Shown here: one piece after another, positions 33,449 to 43,925 of the stretch
Layout of the letters: each line of letters starts with the position of its first letter
Position numbering within the stretch: position 1 is the stretch's first letter
Assembly: GCF_042650565.1 (NCBI RefSeq)
Contig: NZ_JBHSBH010000015.1
Span: 868,001-932,000 of the forward strand
Reading direction: 5' to 3'
Origin: Nocardiopsis_B sediminis
GTDB taxonomy: Bacteria; Actinomycetota; Actinomycetes; Streptosporangiales; Streptosporangiaceae
DNA length: 64,000 nucleotides
Notes under the pieces: generated by a model
What the model saw: the letters and a program-made list of their open reading frames with translations, nothing else
What the model was told of the DNA's origin: nothing
Databases searched by the model: none
Position numbers and translations under genes: made by a program

Positions 33449-35623
33449 TCAGACCAGGTGCAGTTCCTCGGCGTAGTGGCAGGCGGTGCGGTGGCCGCCG
33501 CCGCGGTCGGTGAGCGCCGGGACCTCCTCGACGCACCGCGTGCGCTCGCCCTCCGACAGCTCGCCCGCGAACTTCGGGCACCGGGTGCGGAACCGGCAGC
33601 CGGACGGCGGATCGGTGGGGCTGGGCACGTCGCCGGTGACCAGGATGCGCTCCCGGGCGCGCTCCTTGGGCGGGTCGGGCAGCGGGATCGCCGAGATCAG
33701 CGCCTGGGTGTAGGGGTGGGCCGCGCCGCCGAACAGGCGGCGGGTGGGGGCGACCTCCACGATGCGGCCCAGGTACATCACCGCGACCCGGTCGGCGATG
33801 TGGCGCACCACCGACAGGTCGTGCGAGACGAACAGGTAGGACAGCCCGAAGTCCTCCTGGAGGTCCTCCAGCAGGTTGACCACCCCGGCCTGGATGGACA
33901 CGTCCAGGGCCGAGACCGGCTCGTCGAGGACGAGCACCTCGGGGCGCAGCGCCAGGGCGCGGGCGATCCCGATGCGCTGGCGCTGCCCGCCGGAGAACTC
34001 GTGCGGGTAGCGGCCGGCGTGCTCGGGGTCGAGTCCGACGGTGCGCAGCAGGTCGCGCACGCGGTCGCGCCCGCCGTCGGCGAACAGCCCGTGGATGCGC
34101 AGGGGCTCGGCGATGAGCTCGAAGACCGTCATGCGCGGGTCCAGGGACGCGAAGGGGTCCTGGAAGACCAGCTGGACGTCGCGGCGGAGCCGGCGCAGGC
34201 CGGCCCGGCCCATCGCGGCGAGGTCGGTGCCCCGGTGCCGGACGCTTCCGGAGGTAGGCGGGATGAGCCCCAGGAGCAGGCGCGCGGTGGTGGACTTGCC
34301 GCAGCCGGACTCCCCCACCAGGGCCAGGGTCTCGTGCGCGTGCAGCTCAAGGGAGACGCCGGATACCGCATGGAGGTCGCCGATCCGGCGGCGCAGCAGC
34401 CCTTTGGAGCGCACCGGGAAGTTCTTCACCAGGTCCTCGGCGACGAGGAGGGGGGCGGCGGCGTCCCGGCCGGGGGATCCGGTGCCCTCCTCCGGCGGGG
34501 CCTGCACCACGGCGCCGTCCCCGGACGGGGCCGTGGCGGCAGCGGCGGCAGTGGCGGCGGAGGCAGGGGCGAACAGGTCGGCGGGCGAGGTGCCCCCGAG
34601 GCGTTCGCTGAAGTGGCACGCCGCGGTGTGGTCCCCGGTGCCCTCCGACGGGGCGCGCAGCAACGGGACCTCCTCGCCGCACCGCTCCTCGGCCATGGGG
34701 CAGCGGGGCGCGAAGGCGCAGCCGGGCGGCGGGGTCAGCAGCGACGGCGGGCTGCCGAGGATCGGGGTCAGCCGTTCGTGGCGGGTCTCGTCCATGCGCG
34801 GCAGGCTGCCCACGAGCCCGATGGTGTAGGGCATCCGGGGCCGGGCGAAGACCTCGTCGACGCCGCCGCTCTCCACGATCCGCCCCGCGTACATGACCGC
34901 CACCCGGTCCACGTGGCCGGCGATCACCCCGAGGTCGTGGGTGATGAGGACCAGCGCGGCGCCGGTCTCGCGGCGGGCGGCCTCCAGCGCCTCCAGGACC
35001 TGGGCCTGGACGGTGACGTCGAGGGCGGTGGTGGGCTCGTCGGCGATGATGACATCGGGGTCGTTGGCCATGGCGATGGCGATGACGACCCGCTGCCGCA
35101 TCCCGCCGGAGAGCTCGTGGGGGTAGGAGTTCACCCGCTGCTCGGGGAAGGGGATGCCGACGACCCTGAGCAGCTCCACCGCCCGTTCCCGGGCCGCGCG
35201 CTCGCCCACCGCGCGGTGGGCCCGCACGGCCTCGGCGATCTGGCGGCCGACGGTGTAGACGGGGTTCAGCGAGGTCAGCGGGTCCTGGAAGATCATCGCG
35301 ATCGTGTTGCCGCGGATCCTGCTGATGCGGTCGTCGGGCAGGCCGACCATCTCCTGGCCCAGGACCCGGGCCGAGCCGGTGACCTCGGCGGTCTTGGGCA
35401 GCAGGCCCATGACGGCCAGGGACGTCACCGACTTGCCCGACCCGGACTCGCCCACGATGCCCAGCGCCTCGCCGCGGTGGACCCGATAGGAGACCCCGCG
35501 CACGGCGTGCAGCCGGCCGTCGTCGGTGGGGAACGCGACGTCCAGCCCGTCGAGTTCGAGGACCACGTCGTCGCGTTCGCTGCCGGGGGCCGCCCCTCCG
35601 GGGCGGGGGTCGGTCGTCGTCAT
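33449..35623 (-). CDS. Peptide ABC transporter, fused DppD-DppF ATPases
   Basis: A 724-residue protein contains two complete ABC nucleotide-binding domains that are separate genes in most dpp/opp systems. Domain 1 has GESGSGKS, LSGGMRQRV and a Cys-rich tail (FAPRCPMAEERC). Domain 2 has GESGCGKS, FSGGQRQRI and FRTRCPKF. An Ala-rich linker of about 50 residues joins them. It energises uptake of peptides, nickel chelates or similar solutes with the two permeases upstream. The ATG at 35623 overlaps the permease stop by 4 bp. Confidence 0.95.
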   Translation of the reverse strand: MTTTDPRPGGAAPGSERDDVVLELDGLDVAFPTDDGRLHAVRGVSYRVHRGEALGIVGESGSGKSVTSLAVMGLLPKTAEVTGSARVLGQEMVGLPDDRISRIRGNTIAMIFQDPLTSLNPVYTVGRQIAEAVRAHRAVGERAARERAVELLRVVGIPFPEQRVNSYPHELSGGMRQRVVIAIAMANDPDVIIADEPTTALDVTVQAQVLEALEAARRETGAALVLITHDLGVIAGHVDRVAVMYAGRIVESGGVDEVFARPRMPYTIGLVGSLPRMDETRHERLTPILGSPPSLLTPPPGCAFAPRCPMAEERCGEEVPLLRAPSEGTGDHTAACHFSERLGGTSPADLFAPASAATAAAAATAPSGDGAVVQAPPEEGTGSPGRDAAAPLLVAEDLVKNFPVRSKGLLRRRIGDLHAVSGVSLELHAHETLALVGESGCGKSTTARLLLGLIPPTSGSVRHRGTDLAAMGRAGLRRLRRDVQLVFQDPFASLDPRMTVFELIAEPLRIHGLFADGGRDRVRDLLRTVGLDPEHAGRYPHEFSGGQRQRIGIARALALRPEVLVLDEPVSALDVSIQAGVVNLLEDLQEDFGLSYLFVSHDLSVVRHIADRVAVMYLGRIVEVAPTRRLFGGAAHPYTQALISAIPLPDPPKERARERILVTGDVPSPTDPPSGCRFRTRCPKFAGELSEGERTRCVEEVPALTDRGGGHRTACHYAEELHLV

Positions 35624-36561
35624 CGGCGCACCATCGTCTGTCGGGGGTCGAGAGCGTCGCGGAGGCCGTCACCGATGAAGTTGATCGTGAGGCAGATCAG
35701 GACGATGACGATCCCCGGGGGGTAGAAGAGCCAGGGCCGGGTGAACGCAGCGGTCTGCGCGGTGCCGATCATCTGGCCGAGCGAGATGTCGGGCGGCTGG
35801 ATGCCGAAGCCGATGAACGACAGCGCCGCCTCCAGCAGGACCGCGGTGGCGATGAGCAGCGTGGCGGCCACGATGATGGGGCCGGCCGCGTTGGGCAGCA
35901 GGTGGCGCAGGACGATGCGGGCGCCGGACGCCCCCGCTGCGCGCGCGGCTTCGATGAACTCCTGCTCGCGCAGCGACAGCACCACGCCGCGCACTACGCG
36001 CGAGACCGACGTCCAGGAGAACGCGGCGATGATCAGCGCCACGCTGTACCACTGGGTGCCGCCCTGCACGTTGCCGCCCACAGCGGCGACCACGACCAGC
36101 AGCGGCACCACCAGGAACACGTCGACGATGCGCATCATGACGGCGTCGGCCCAGCCCCGGTAGTAGCCGGCGACCGCGCCCCACACCGCGCCGAACACGG
36201 TGCCCAGCACCGAGATGGTCAGCGCGATCTGCAACGACTGCTGGGTCCCGCGCATGAGCTGGCCCATGACGTCGTGCCCGGCGTTGGTGGTGCCCAGGGG
36301 GTGCGCGAGGCTCGGCGCGGCGTTGCTGGGGATCTCGCGGTGCACCTGGTGGTCCCAGGCCCACACGAGCGGCCCGAGGAACGCGAAGGCGGCGATGGCG
36401 ATCAGCAGGAACAGGCTGATCATGGCGGGCCGGTGCCGGCGGAAGCGGCGCCGGACCAGCCGCCACTGGCCGTGTTCGGCGGCCGCGGCCCCGGGGGCCG
36501 CCGGGTCTCCGGCGGGCCGGCCGCCGCCGGGGGCGCTCAGCCGCCCCTCCAGGTCACTCAT
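35620..36561 (-). CDS. Peptide ABC transporter permease, DppC type
   Basis: The 313-residue inner-membrane permease has an N-terminal OppC leader helix (MISLFLLIAIAAFAFLGPLVW) and five more transmembrane segments. The EAA loop is EAARAAGASGARIVLRHLLPN, which contacts the ATPase. It starts at 36561, overlapping the DppB-type gene by 8 bp, and is coupled to the ATPase gene downstream. Confidence 0.94.
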   Translation of the reverse strand: MSDLEGRLSAPGGGRPAGDPAAPGAAAAEHGQWRLVRRRFRRHRPAMISLFLLIAIAAFAFLGPLVWAWDHQVHREIPSNAAPSLAHPLGTTNAGHDVMGQLMRGTQQSLQIALTISVLGTVFGAVWGAVAGYYRGWADAVMMRIVDVFLVVPLLVVVAAVGGNVQGGTQWYSVALIIAAFSWTSVSRVVRGVVLSLREQEFIEAARAAGASGARIVLRHLLPNAAGPIIVAATLLIATAVLLEAALSFIGFGIQPPDISLGQMIGTAQTAAFTRPWLFYPPGIVIVLICLTINFIGDGLRDALDPRQTMVRR

Positions 36562-37564
36562 AGCGGATCCTCGGGTCGAGCACGGCGTAGAGCAGGTCGG
36601 CGATGAGGTTGGCGACGATCACGATGGTGCCGCTGAGCATCAGCCAGCCCATCAGGGCATAGGAGTCGTTGCGGCGGATCGACTCCACGAAGAAGTCGCC
36701 CAGCCCCCGCCATTGGAAGACGACCTCGATGAGGATGACGCCGTCGATGAGCCCGGCGATCGCCACCGCGGTGACGGTGGTCAGCGGGATCAGGGCGGTG
36801 CGCAGCGCGTGGCGGCGCATCACCACGCGGTTGGGCAGGCCCTTGGCGCGGGCCAGCCGGACGTAGTCGCTGTTGAGCACCTCCAGCATGGAGGTGCGCT
36901 GGTAGCGGCTCCACGCCGCGTACCCGGTGAGCATCAGCGTGATGGTGGGCAGGACGAGGTGGCCGAACCCGTCGGCGAACCGCTCCCACGGGGGCAGGGC
37001 CGAAGCGCCGGGCGAGGCCGCGCCGATCGTGTAGAAGATGGTGGTGCCGACCTGGTCGTTGGTCCAGACGCCGGCCTCCTTGATCAGCGCGCCCAGCCAG
37101 AACGTGGGCATGGCGAGCGCGAGGAAGCCGATGAAGGTGAGCGTGTAGTCGAGTTTGGAGTACTGGCGCACGGCGCTGATCACGCCGGAGATGACGGCCA
37201 GGCCCAGCGCGAGCACGACGGCGATGCCGATCAGCCGGAGGGTGATGACGAACCGCTCGGCGATGGTGGCGCCGATGTCGAAGGCGGGTCCCTCGACGGA
37301 GGGGCCGAACTCGCCGCGGAGCAGGCCGATGTCGCCCTCGCCGCCGATGCCGGTGAGCCAGAGCCAGTAGCGCTCGGGCGTGGAGCGGTCGAGGTAGAGG
37401 CGCTCCTCCTCGGTCGCGATGGTCTCGGGCGGTGGCGGGGGCTGCATCGCGCGCAGTTCGCCCAGCGGGTCGCCGGAGACGTCCACGAGCAGGAAGGACA
37501 GGACCGAGGCGGCCAGCAGGATCGGGACGGCCATCGCGAGGCGGCGCGCGGTGTATACGAGCAT
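36554..37564 (-). CDS. Peptide ABC transporter permease, DppB type
   Basis: The 336-residue permease begins MLVYTARRLAMAVPILLAASVLSFLL, the usual DppB start, and has the EAA-like loop VRLARAKGLPNRVVMRRHALRTALIPL and about six transmembrane segments. It pairs with the DppC-type protein to form the translocation pore. It lies 85 bp after the binding-protein gene and overlaps the next permease. Confidence 0.94.
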   Translation of the reverse strand: MLVYTARRLAMAVPILLAASVLSFLLVDVSGDPLGELRAMQPPPPPETIATEEERLYLDRSTPERYWLWLTGIGGEGDIGLLRGEFGPSVEGPAFDIGATIAERFVITLRLIGIAVVLALGLAVISGVISAVRQYSKLDYTLTFIGFLALAMPTFWLGALIKEAGVWTNDQVGTTIFYTIGAASPGASALPPWERFADGFGHLVLPTITLMLTGYAAWSRYQRTSMLEVLNSDYVRLARAKGLPNRVVMRRHALRTALIPLTTVTAVAIAGLIDGVILIEVVFQWRGLGDFFVESIRRNDSYALMGWLMLSGTIVIVANLIADLLYAVLDPRIRYE

Positions 37565-37649
37565 GGCGGTAAGGGGTCCTTCGTCGACGCACGTGGCCTG
37601 CGGAGGGCCGGGCGGGGCGCAGTTGCGCCCCGGCCCGGCGGGGTGCGGG

Positions 37650-39386
37650 TCAGCCGGCGGCCACGCCCCACTCCTCCTGGTTGTACAGCGCGCGCCGGGA
37701 CTGGGAGTTGTTGTCCCGGATGTTGGTGAACTCCTGGGTCACGAAGGTGACGACCGGGGTGTCCACGATGGGCAGGACGTAGGCGTCCTCGGCGACGATG
37801 CGGGCGGCCTCGTTGACGTACCCGGCGGCCTCCTCCCGGGTGGTGGAGGTCGCGGCGTCGCGGACCAGCTCGTCGACCTCCTCGTTGGCGTAGCCGCCGA
37901 AGTTGCTGCCGCTCTCGCTGTGCCAGTACTGCTCGGCGCTCGCGCTGAACTCGGGGGTCTGGCTCCAGCCGAAGAGCATCAGGTCGTAGTCCTGCTCGGC
38001 GAGGGTGCCGCCCAGGTCGTCGGTGGTCTGGATCTCGGCGGTCACCCCGATCTCGGCGAGGTCGGCCTGGATGAGCTCCGCCTTGGTCGCGCGGGCCACG
38101 TGGCCTTCGGTGTAGCGCAGCCGGAGAGGCGGCACGGCCTCGCCGTCGCGGGTCAGGGTCTCGCCGTCGAGTTCGTAGCCGGCGTCCTCCAGGATCGCCA
38201 GAGCCGCTTCGGTGTCGCCGGAGCCCTGGCCGGTGTCGGTCAGGACGTCCTCGTGGAAGGGGCTGTCCGCGGAGAAGACGTGGTTGGTGCGCAGCGCGTA
38301 GTCGGGGTACAGCCCACCGTAGGTGCGCTCGGCGAGGTTCCCGGTGTCGATGGCGGTGAAGATGGCCCGCCGCAGCTCGACGTCCTGGAGCCATTCGCTT
38401 TCGACGTTGGCGTCGACGTGCTCCCAGCTGCCGCCGGAGCCGAAGCCGGTGCGCACGGTGCCCAGGTCCTGGAGCTGGGTGATGACGTCCTCGTTCCAGG
38501 TCTCGGGTGAGGAGCCGTCGATCTCGCCGTTGGCCAGGGCCGGGATCCAGGAGCCCTCGTCGGTGATGAACCGGATCGTGATCCGGTCCAGGTTGGCGGG
38601 CTCGCCGTAGTAGTCCTCGTTGCGGACCTTGACGACCTGGTTCTCCAGGTCGCCCTCCTCGATGATGAAGGGGCCGCCGGACCAGTCGGGGACGGTCTCG
38701 TTGAACCACTCGGCGGATTCGAGCATGCCCTCGGGGGTGTCGAGGTCGAAGCCCTCCTCCTCGGCCCGGTGGGCGGGGAAGAGGCCGTCCTCGAAGGAGA
38801 CGAACCACTCGGGCGAGGCGACGCCCTCGTCCATGGTGACGACCACGGTGGAGTCGTCGTCGCCCGGCTCGATACTGGCGATGAGCGATTCGGGGTTGGT
38901 GTCGCGCGAGCGGCAGATGTCGGCGCAGAGCTCTTCGTCGTTGCTGTTCATCCGCCACGCCCACCGGAAGTCCTCGATCCCGATGGGGGTGCCGTCGTTC
39001 CAGACGGCCTCGGGGTTGAGGTGGTACTCCCAGGTCATCGGGTCCTCACTCAGGAGCTCGGGCTCCTCGGTGAGCAGGTCGGTGTTCCACTCCCAGTCGC
39101 CGGAGGGGGCCCACTGGCCGACCGACGCGAAGATACCGGTGGTGGCCTGGAGGCCGTAAACCGATCCGCCCTCGGGCTGGTAGTGGTTCCAGCCGCCGAA
39201 GGGCTGGCTGACCACCCAGGTGATATCGCCGCCCTGTTCGACCTCCCCGCTGTTGCAGGTGTTCGGTTCCGCTTCGCAGTCCTCGAAACCGGAGGCGGTG
39301 GCTCCGTCGTCGCCGCCGCCCGAACACGCGGTCAGCGCCAAGAGCACCGCGGCCGCCGCGGCGGCCGGACCTTTTCCGAATCGCAT
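37650..39386 (-). CDS. Peptide-binding lipoprotein of the ABC transporter
   Basis: The 578-residue family 5 solute-binding protein has a lipoprotein signal peptide with lipobox LTAC, so it is anchored outside the membrane by Cys21. Motifs such as YHLNPEAVWNDGTPI and the later LRRAIFTAIDT are typical of the DppA/OppA group. The ATG at 39386 has GGAAGCGAG upstream. It is the first gene of the dpp-like operon (A, B, C, fused DF). Substrate specificity is not readable. Confidence 0.94.
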   Translation of the reverse strand: MRFGKGPAAAAAAVLLALTACSGGGDDGATASGFEDCEAEPNTCNSGEVEQGGDITWVVSQPFGGWNHYQPEGGSVYGLQATTGIFASVGQWAPSGDWEWNTDLLTEEPELLSEDPMTWEYHLNPEAVWNDGTPIGIEDFRWAWRMNSNDEELCADICRSRDTNPESLIASIEPGDDDSTVVVTMDEGVASPEWFVSFEDGLFPAHRAEEEGFDLDTPEGMLESAEWFNETVPDWSGGPFIIEEGDLENQVVKVRNEDYYGEPANLDRITIRFITDEGSWIPALANGEIDGSSPETWNEDVITQLQDLGTVRTGFGSGGSWEHVDANVESEWLQDVELRRAIFTAIDTGNLAERTYGGLYPDYALRTNHVFSADSPFHEDVLTDTGQGSGDTEAALAILEDAGYELDGETLTRDGEAVPPLRLRYTEGHVARATKAELIQADLAEIGVTAEIQTTDDLGGTLAEQDYDLMLFGWSQTPEFSASAEQYWHSESGSNFGGYANEEVDELVRDAATSTTREEAAGYVNEAARIVAEDAYVLPIVDTPVVTFVTQEFTNIRDNNSQSRRALYNQEEWGVAAG

Positions 39387-39826
39387 CGATCTCGCTTCCG
39401 ATCTGCCCTGCCGGTGGGGGTGAACCGATCAAGGCCGGCCCGAGCCGGACTTGATGCAATAGAAGACCATTGTCCGAATATGTCTGACTAGACCCATCCC
39501 ACAATTCGAGACGGATCCGCAACCGTCCGGGTTCCCGATGCGCCGGAATTCTCAGGCGGTTCCCAGCCTTCCCGAGATCCGCACGGGGAAGGGGATACCG
39601 GCGCCCGAATGCGACGAATACATTTCCTCCGGGTAAACCCGTCGAATCACGCACCGATCATGCCGATCGGGGCGCAAGGATGGTTCCTTCCCGGAAAGCA
39701 AGATCGCCAATCATCGCGATAGATCGGATTTCGCGGGGAAATGCGAGTTTTGTCCGCGAACATTCGTGCGACGGATCGAATGGGCGTTTCCCCGCGTTCG
39801 GGCGGTGGCCGGACGCGGCCACGGGC
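39387..39826. other. Promoter region of the dpp-like operon
   Basis: These 440 bases are lower in GC than their surroundings and hold no gene. On the minus strand TTGTGG (complement at 39499-39504), a 16-bp spacer and CATATT (complement at 39477-39482) form a reasonable promoter about 90 bp before the binding-protein gene. A small GTCT-N4-AGAC dyad (39482-39493) overlaps it. Confidence 0.45.
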
Positions 39827-41059
<1,233 letters not shown>

Positions 41060-41161
41060 GCGCCGGCCTCCTTTCCCGCACACCGGCCGGCCCGCCCTTG
41101 GTCGGCCCACGCGCGGCTACCCGGGAGGCCGCCGGGTACACGCCCGCCGCAACCCCTCTAT

Positions 41162-41179
41162 ACCAAGCAAATGCTTGGT
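41162..41179. promoter_or_regulatory. TetR-type operator before the dehydrogenase operon
   Basis: ACCAAGCAAATGCTTGGT has perfect 8-bp arms around AA. It ends three bases before TAATTT (41182-41187), a -10 element exactly six bases from the ATG at 41194. A protein bound here would block the promoter, so repression by a TetR-family regulator is likely. The regulator gene is not in the window. Confidence 0.65.
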
Positions 41180-41193
41180 GTTAATTTGGCGCC

Positions 41194-42717
41194 ATGACCC
41201 CAGCGGCCCCCGCCATCACCGAATACCGCAACCACATCGACGGTGAAGCGCGCCCCGCACGCGGCGGCGGGCTGCTCGACAGCGTGGACCCCTCCACCGG
41301 CCGGGTCTGGGCGCGGGTCCCCGACTCCGGGGCCGCCGACATCGACGACGCCGTCGCCGCCGCCCGCGCCGCCCTCCCCGCGTGGCGGGCGGCCCCGCCT
41401 ACGCGCCGCGCCGCCCTCCTGCGCGCCTGGTCCGACACGGTCCTGGCGCACGCCGACGCCCTCGCCGCGATCGAGAGCCGCGACAACGGCCGCGTGCTGA
41501 AGGAGACCCGCGGCGGCGACGTGCCCGGCGGCGCCCTCAACATCCGCTACAACGCCGAGCTCGCCGACAAGGTCACCGGCGACACCGTCCACCTGGGCGG
41601 CACCACCCTCGCCTCGACCCGCTACGAGCCCTTCGGCGTGGTCGGCGTCATCATCCCCTGGAACGCCCCGCTCGCCATGTTCTTCGCGAAGGTCTCCGGC
41701 GCCCTGGCAGCGGGCAACACCGTCGTCGTCAAGCCCGCGGAGCAGGCGTGCTGCTCAATCCTGGCGGCCTGCGAGCTCTTCGCCGAGGCCGGCCTGCCGC
41801 CCGGCCTGGTCAACGTCGTCTCGGGCACCGGGCCCGTGGCCGGGGAGGCCCTCGTGGACCACCCCGGGGTCGCCCGGCTGCACTTCACCGGCTCCACCGC
41901 CACCGGCAGGCGGATCACCCGCCACGCCGCCGCCGGGCTCAAGAACCTCTCCCTCGAACTGGGCGGGAAATCGCCCAACATCGTCTTCGACGACGCCGAC
42001 CTCGACGCCGCGACCGCCGGGGTCGCGGGCGGGATCTTCACCGGAGGCGCCGGGCAGGCCTGCGTCGCCGGGTCGCGCATCCTCATCCAGGAGGGCGTCT
42101 TCGAGGAGTTCACCCGGCGGCTGCGCGCCCACGCCGAAGCCATGCGCGTCGGCGACCCGCGGGACCCGGCCACCGACATGGGGCCGATCGCCTTCGCCGG
42201 CCAGTACGACAAGGTGCGCTCGTATCTGGAGCTGGGGCCGCGCGAAGGGGCCGAGATCCTGTTCGGCGGGGGCACCGGCCCGGATGTGGCCGGCGCGGAT
42301 CCGGCGCTGGCGGGCGGCTACTGGGTGGAGCCCACGCTGATGGCGGCCACCGACAACCGGCTGCGCGTCTGCCAGGAGGAGATCTTCGGCCCGGTGGCCG
42401 TCGCGCTGCCCTTCCGCACCGAGGAGGAGGCCTACGCCATCGCCAACGACACCGACTACGGCCTGGCCGGGGGCGCCTGGACGCGCAGCCTGGACCGGGC
42501 GCACCGCGCGGTCGCGGCCATCGACGCCGGGACCGTGTGGATCAACACCTACCGGCGCATCCACTGGGCGGTGCCCTTCGGGGGGCGCAAGCACAGCGGC
42601 GACCGCGCCTCCAACGGCGCCGAGGGCCTGCGCGAGTGGCTGACCCTCAAGGCGGCCTGGATCGAGGTGGGCGCGCCGCCCGATCCCCCCGATCCCACGC
42701 AGGGAGGCCCCCGATGA
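41194..42717 (+). CDS. NAD(P)-dependent aldehyde dehydrogenase
   Basis: The 507-residue enzyme oxidises an aldehyde to its acid. It has the Rossmann region VVGVIIPWNAP, FTGSTATGRRI, the general-base Glu in LELGGKSPN and the nucleophile Cys in GGAGQACVAGSR. There is no ribosome site at the ATG (41194). TAATTT lies six bases before it, so the mRNA is probably leaderless. The stop overlaps the alcohol dehydrogenase start (ATGA). The pairing suggests sequential oxidation of an alcohol or hydroxy compound. The substrate is unknown. Confidence 0.93.
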   Translation: MTPAAPAITEYRNHIDGEARPARGGGLLDSVDPSTGRVWARVPDSGAADIDDAVAAARAALPAWRAAPPTRRAALLRAWSDTVLAHADALAAIESRDNGRVLKETRGGDVPGGALNIRYNAELADKVTGDTVHLGGTTLASTRYEPFGVVGVIIPWNAPLAMFFAKVSGALAAGNTVVVKPAEQACCSILAACELFAEAGLPPGLVNVVSGTGPVAGEALVDHPGVARLHFTGSTATGRRITRHAAAGLKNLSLELGGKSPNIVFDDADLDAATAGVAGGIFTGGAGQACVAGSRILIQEGVFEEFTRRLRAHAEAMRVGDPRDPATDMGPIAFAGQYDKVRSYLELGPREGAEILFGGGTGPDVAGADPALAGGYWVEPTLMAATDNRLRVCQEEIFGPVAVALPFRTEEEAYAIANDTDYGLAGGAWTRSLDRAHRAVAAIDAGTVWINTYRRIHWAVPFGGRKHSGDRASNGAEGLREWLTLKAAWIEVGAPPDPPDPTQGGPR

Positions 42718-43835
42718 GGACGCGCGCCGCGGTACTGGAGGGGTTCGGCGCCCCGCTGCACGTCCGCGCGGTGGACATCGCCGGCCCCGGCCCCGGCGAG
42801 GTGCGGGTGCGGATCGCCGCCGCCGGCATCTGCGGCTCCGACCTCAAGGCCGTCGACGGCACCAGCCCCGTCGTCTCGCGGCTCCCGGTGGTCTGCGGGC
42901 ACGAGAGCGCCGGGACCGTGGAGGCGGTGGGCGCGGGCGTCGAGCGCGTCTCCCCCGGCGACCGGGTGGTGATCGCGATGAACCGGCCCTGCGGCGCCTG
43001 CCGGATGTGCGGCCGCGGCGACGCCCACCTGTGCACGGACGCCGCGCGGCTGCGGGCGATCGCCGGGCTGATGCCCGACGGCGGGACGCGCCTCACGGTC
43101 GACGGCGGCCCGCTCCGCCCCTATCTGGGGATCGGGGCCTTCGCCGACCACGCCGTCGTCGGCGAGCCGGCGCTGGTCCCCCTGCCCCCGGACGTCCCGC
43201 TCGATGCCGCGGCCCTGCTGAGCTGCGCCGTGGTCACCGGGGTCGGGGCGGTGCTCAATACGGCCCGCGTGCGGCCCGGCGCCACCGTGCTGGTGGCCGG
43301 CTGCGGCGGCGTGGGGCTGGCCATCGTCCAGGGTGCGGTGCTGGCGGGCGCGGCGCGCATCATCGCGGCCGACGTCGCCGAGGCCAAGCTCGCCGCCGCC
43401 GCGCACTTCGGAGCCACCGACACCGTCGTCTCGGGCCCCGGCCTCGCCGACGGCGTGCGCGCGCTGGTGGCGGGCGGCGTCGACGACGCCTTCGACGCAA
43501 CGGGGGTGCCCGGTGTGCTCGCCGCCGCGTTCGAGGCCACCCGGCCCGGCGGCACCACGGTCCTGGTGGGCAGCCCGCCGCCCGGTGCCACGGCGTCGGT
43601 CCCGGCCGGGGCGCTGTTCGCGTCGCGCCGGCTGATGGGCTGCCAGGGCGGCGACGCCGCGCCGGCGCACGACCTGCCGCGCCTGGTGGACCTGTACCGG
43701 GCGGGCCGGCTCGACCTCGAGGGGCTCATCAGCGAGCGGATCCCGTTGGAGGCGGTCAACGAGGGGATCGCGCGGGTGCGCCAAGGGGAAGTGGCCCGCA
43801 GCGTCGTCGTCCTCGACCCGGCCGAAGCAAGCTGA
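42714..43835 (+). CDS. Zinc-dependent alcohol dehydrogenase
   Basis: A 373-residue medium-chain dehydrogenase/reductase. The catalytic-zinc site is CGSD followed by GHESAG, structural-zinc cysteines lie in RPCGACRMCGRGDAHLC, and the NAD-binding motif is VAGCGGVGLAIVQG. The ATG at 42714 follows AGGGAGG and overlaps the aldehyde dehydrogenase stop by 4 bp. The two probably act in succession on the same carbon chain. Confidence 0.93.
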   Translation: MRTRAAVLEGFGAPLHVRAVDIAGPGPGEVRVRIAAAGICGSDLKAVDGTSPVVSRLPVVCGHESAGTVEAVGAGVERVSPGDRVVIAMNRPCGACRMCGRGDAHLCTDAARLRAIAGLMPDGGTRLTVDGGPLRPYLGIGAFADHAVVGEPALVPLPPDVPLDAAALLSCAVVTGVGAVLNTARVRPGATVLVAGCGGVGLAIVQGAVLAGAARIIAADVAEAKLAAAAHFGATDTVVSGPGLADGVRALVAGGVDDAFDATGVPGVLAAAFEATRPGGTTVLVGSPPPGATASVPAGALFASRRLMGCQGGDAAPAHDLPRLVDLYRAGRLDLEGLISERIPLEAVNEGIARVRQGEVARSVVVLDPAEAS

Positions 43836-43852
43836 CCAAGCGATTGCTAGGG
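43835..43852. promoter_or_regulatory. Second TetR-type operator, before the hydrolase gene
   Basis: ACCAAGCGATTGCTAGGG agrees with the operator at 41162-41179 at 14 of 18 positions. It starts at the last base of the alcohol dehydrogenase stop codon and lies 74 bp before the alpha/beta hydrolase gene. The same regulator probably controls both promoters. Confidence 0.55.
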
Positions 43853-43879
43853 GATCGTCTGGGCGCTACCGTGGACGAG

Positions 43880-43910
43880 AACAGAAACTGAAACACGTTC
43901 TGTTTTCAGT
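43880..43910. promoter_or_regulatory. Two interleaved dyads before the hydrolase gene
   Basis: AACAGAA (43880-43886) pairs with TTCTGTT (43898-43904). ACTGAAA (43887-43893) pairs with TTTCAGT (43904-43910). The centre AACACGTT recalls KstR/FadR-like TetR operators of actinobacteria. The site lies 15-46 bp upstream of the start codon. Confidence 0.45.
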
Positions 43911-43925
43911 CCGGAGAGGAGCGCC

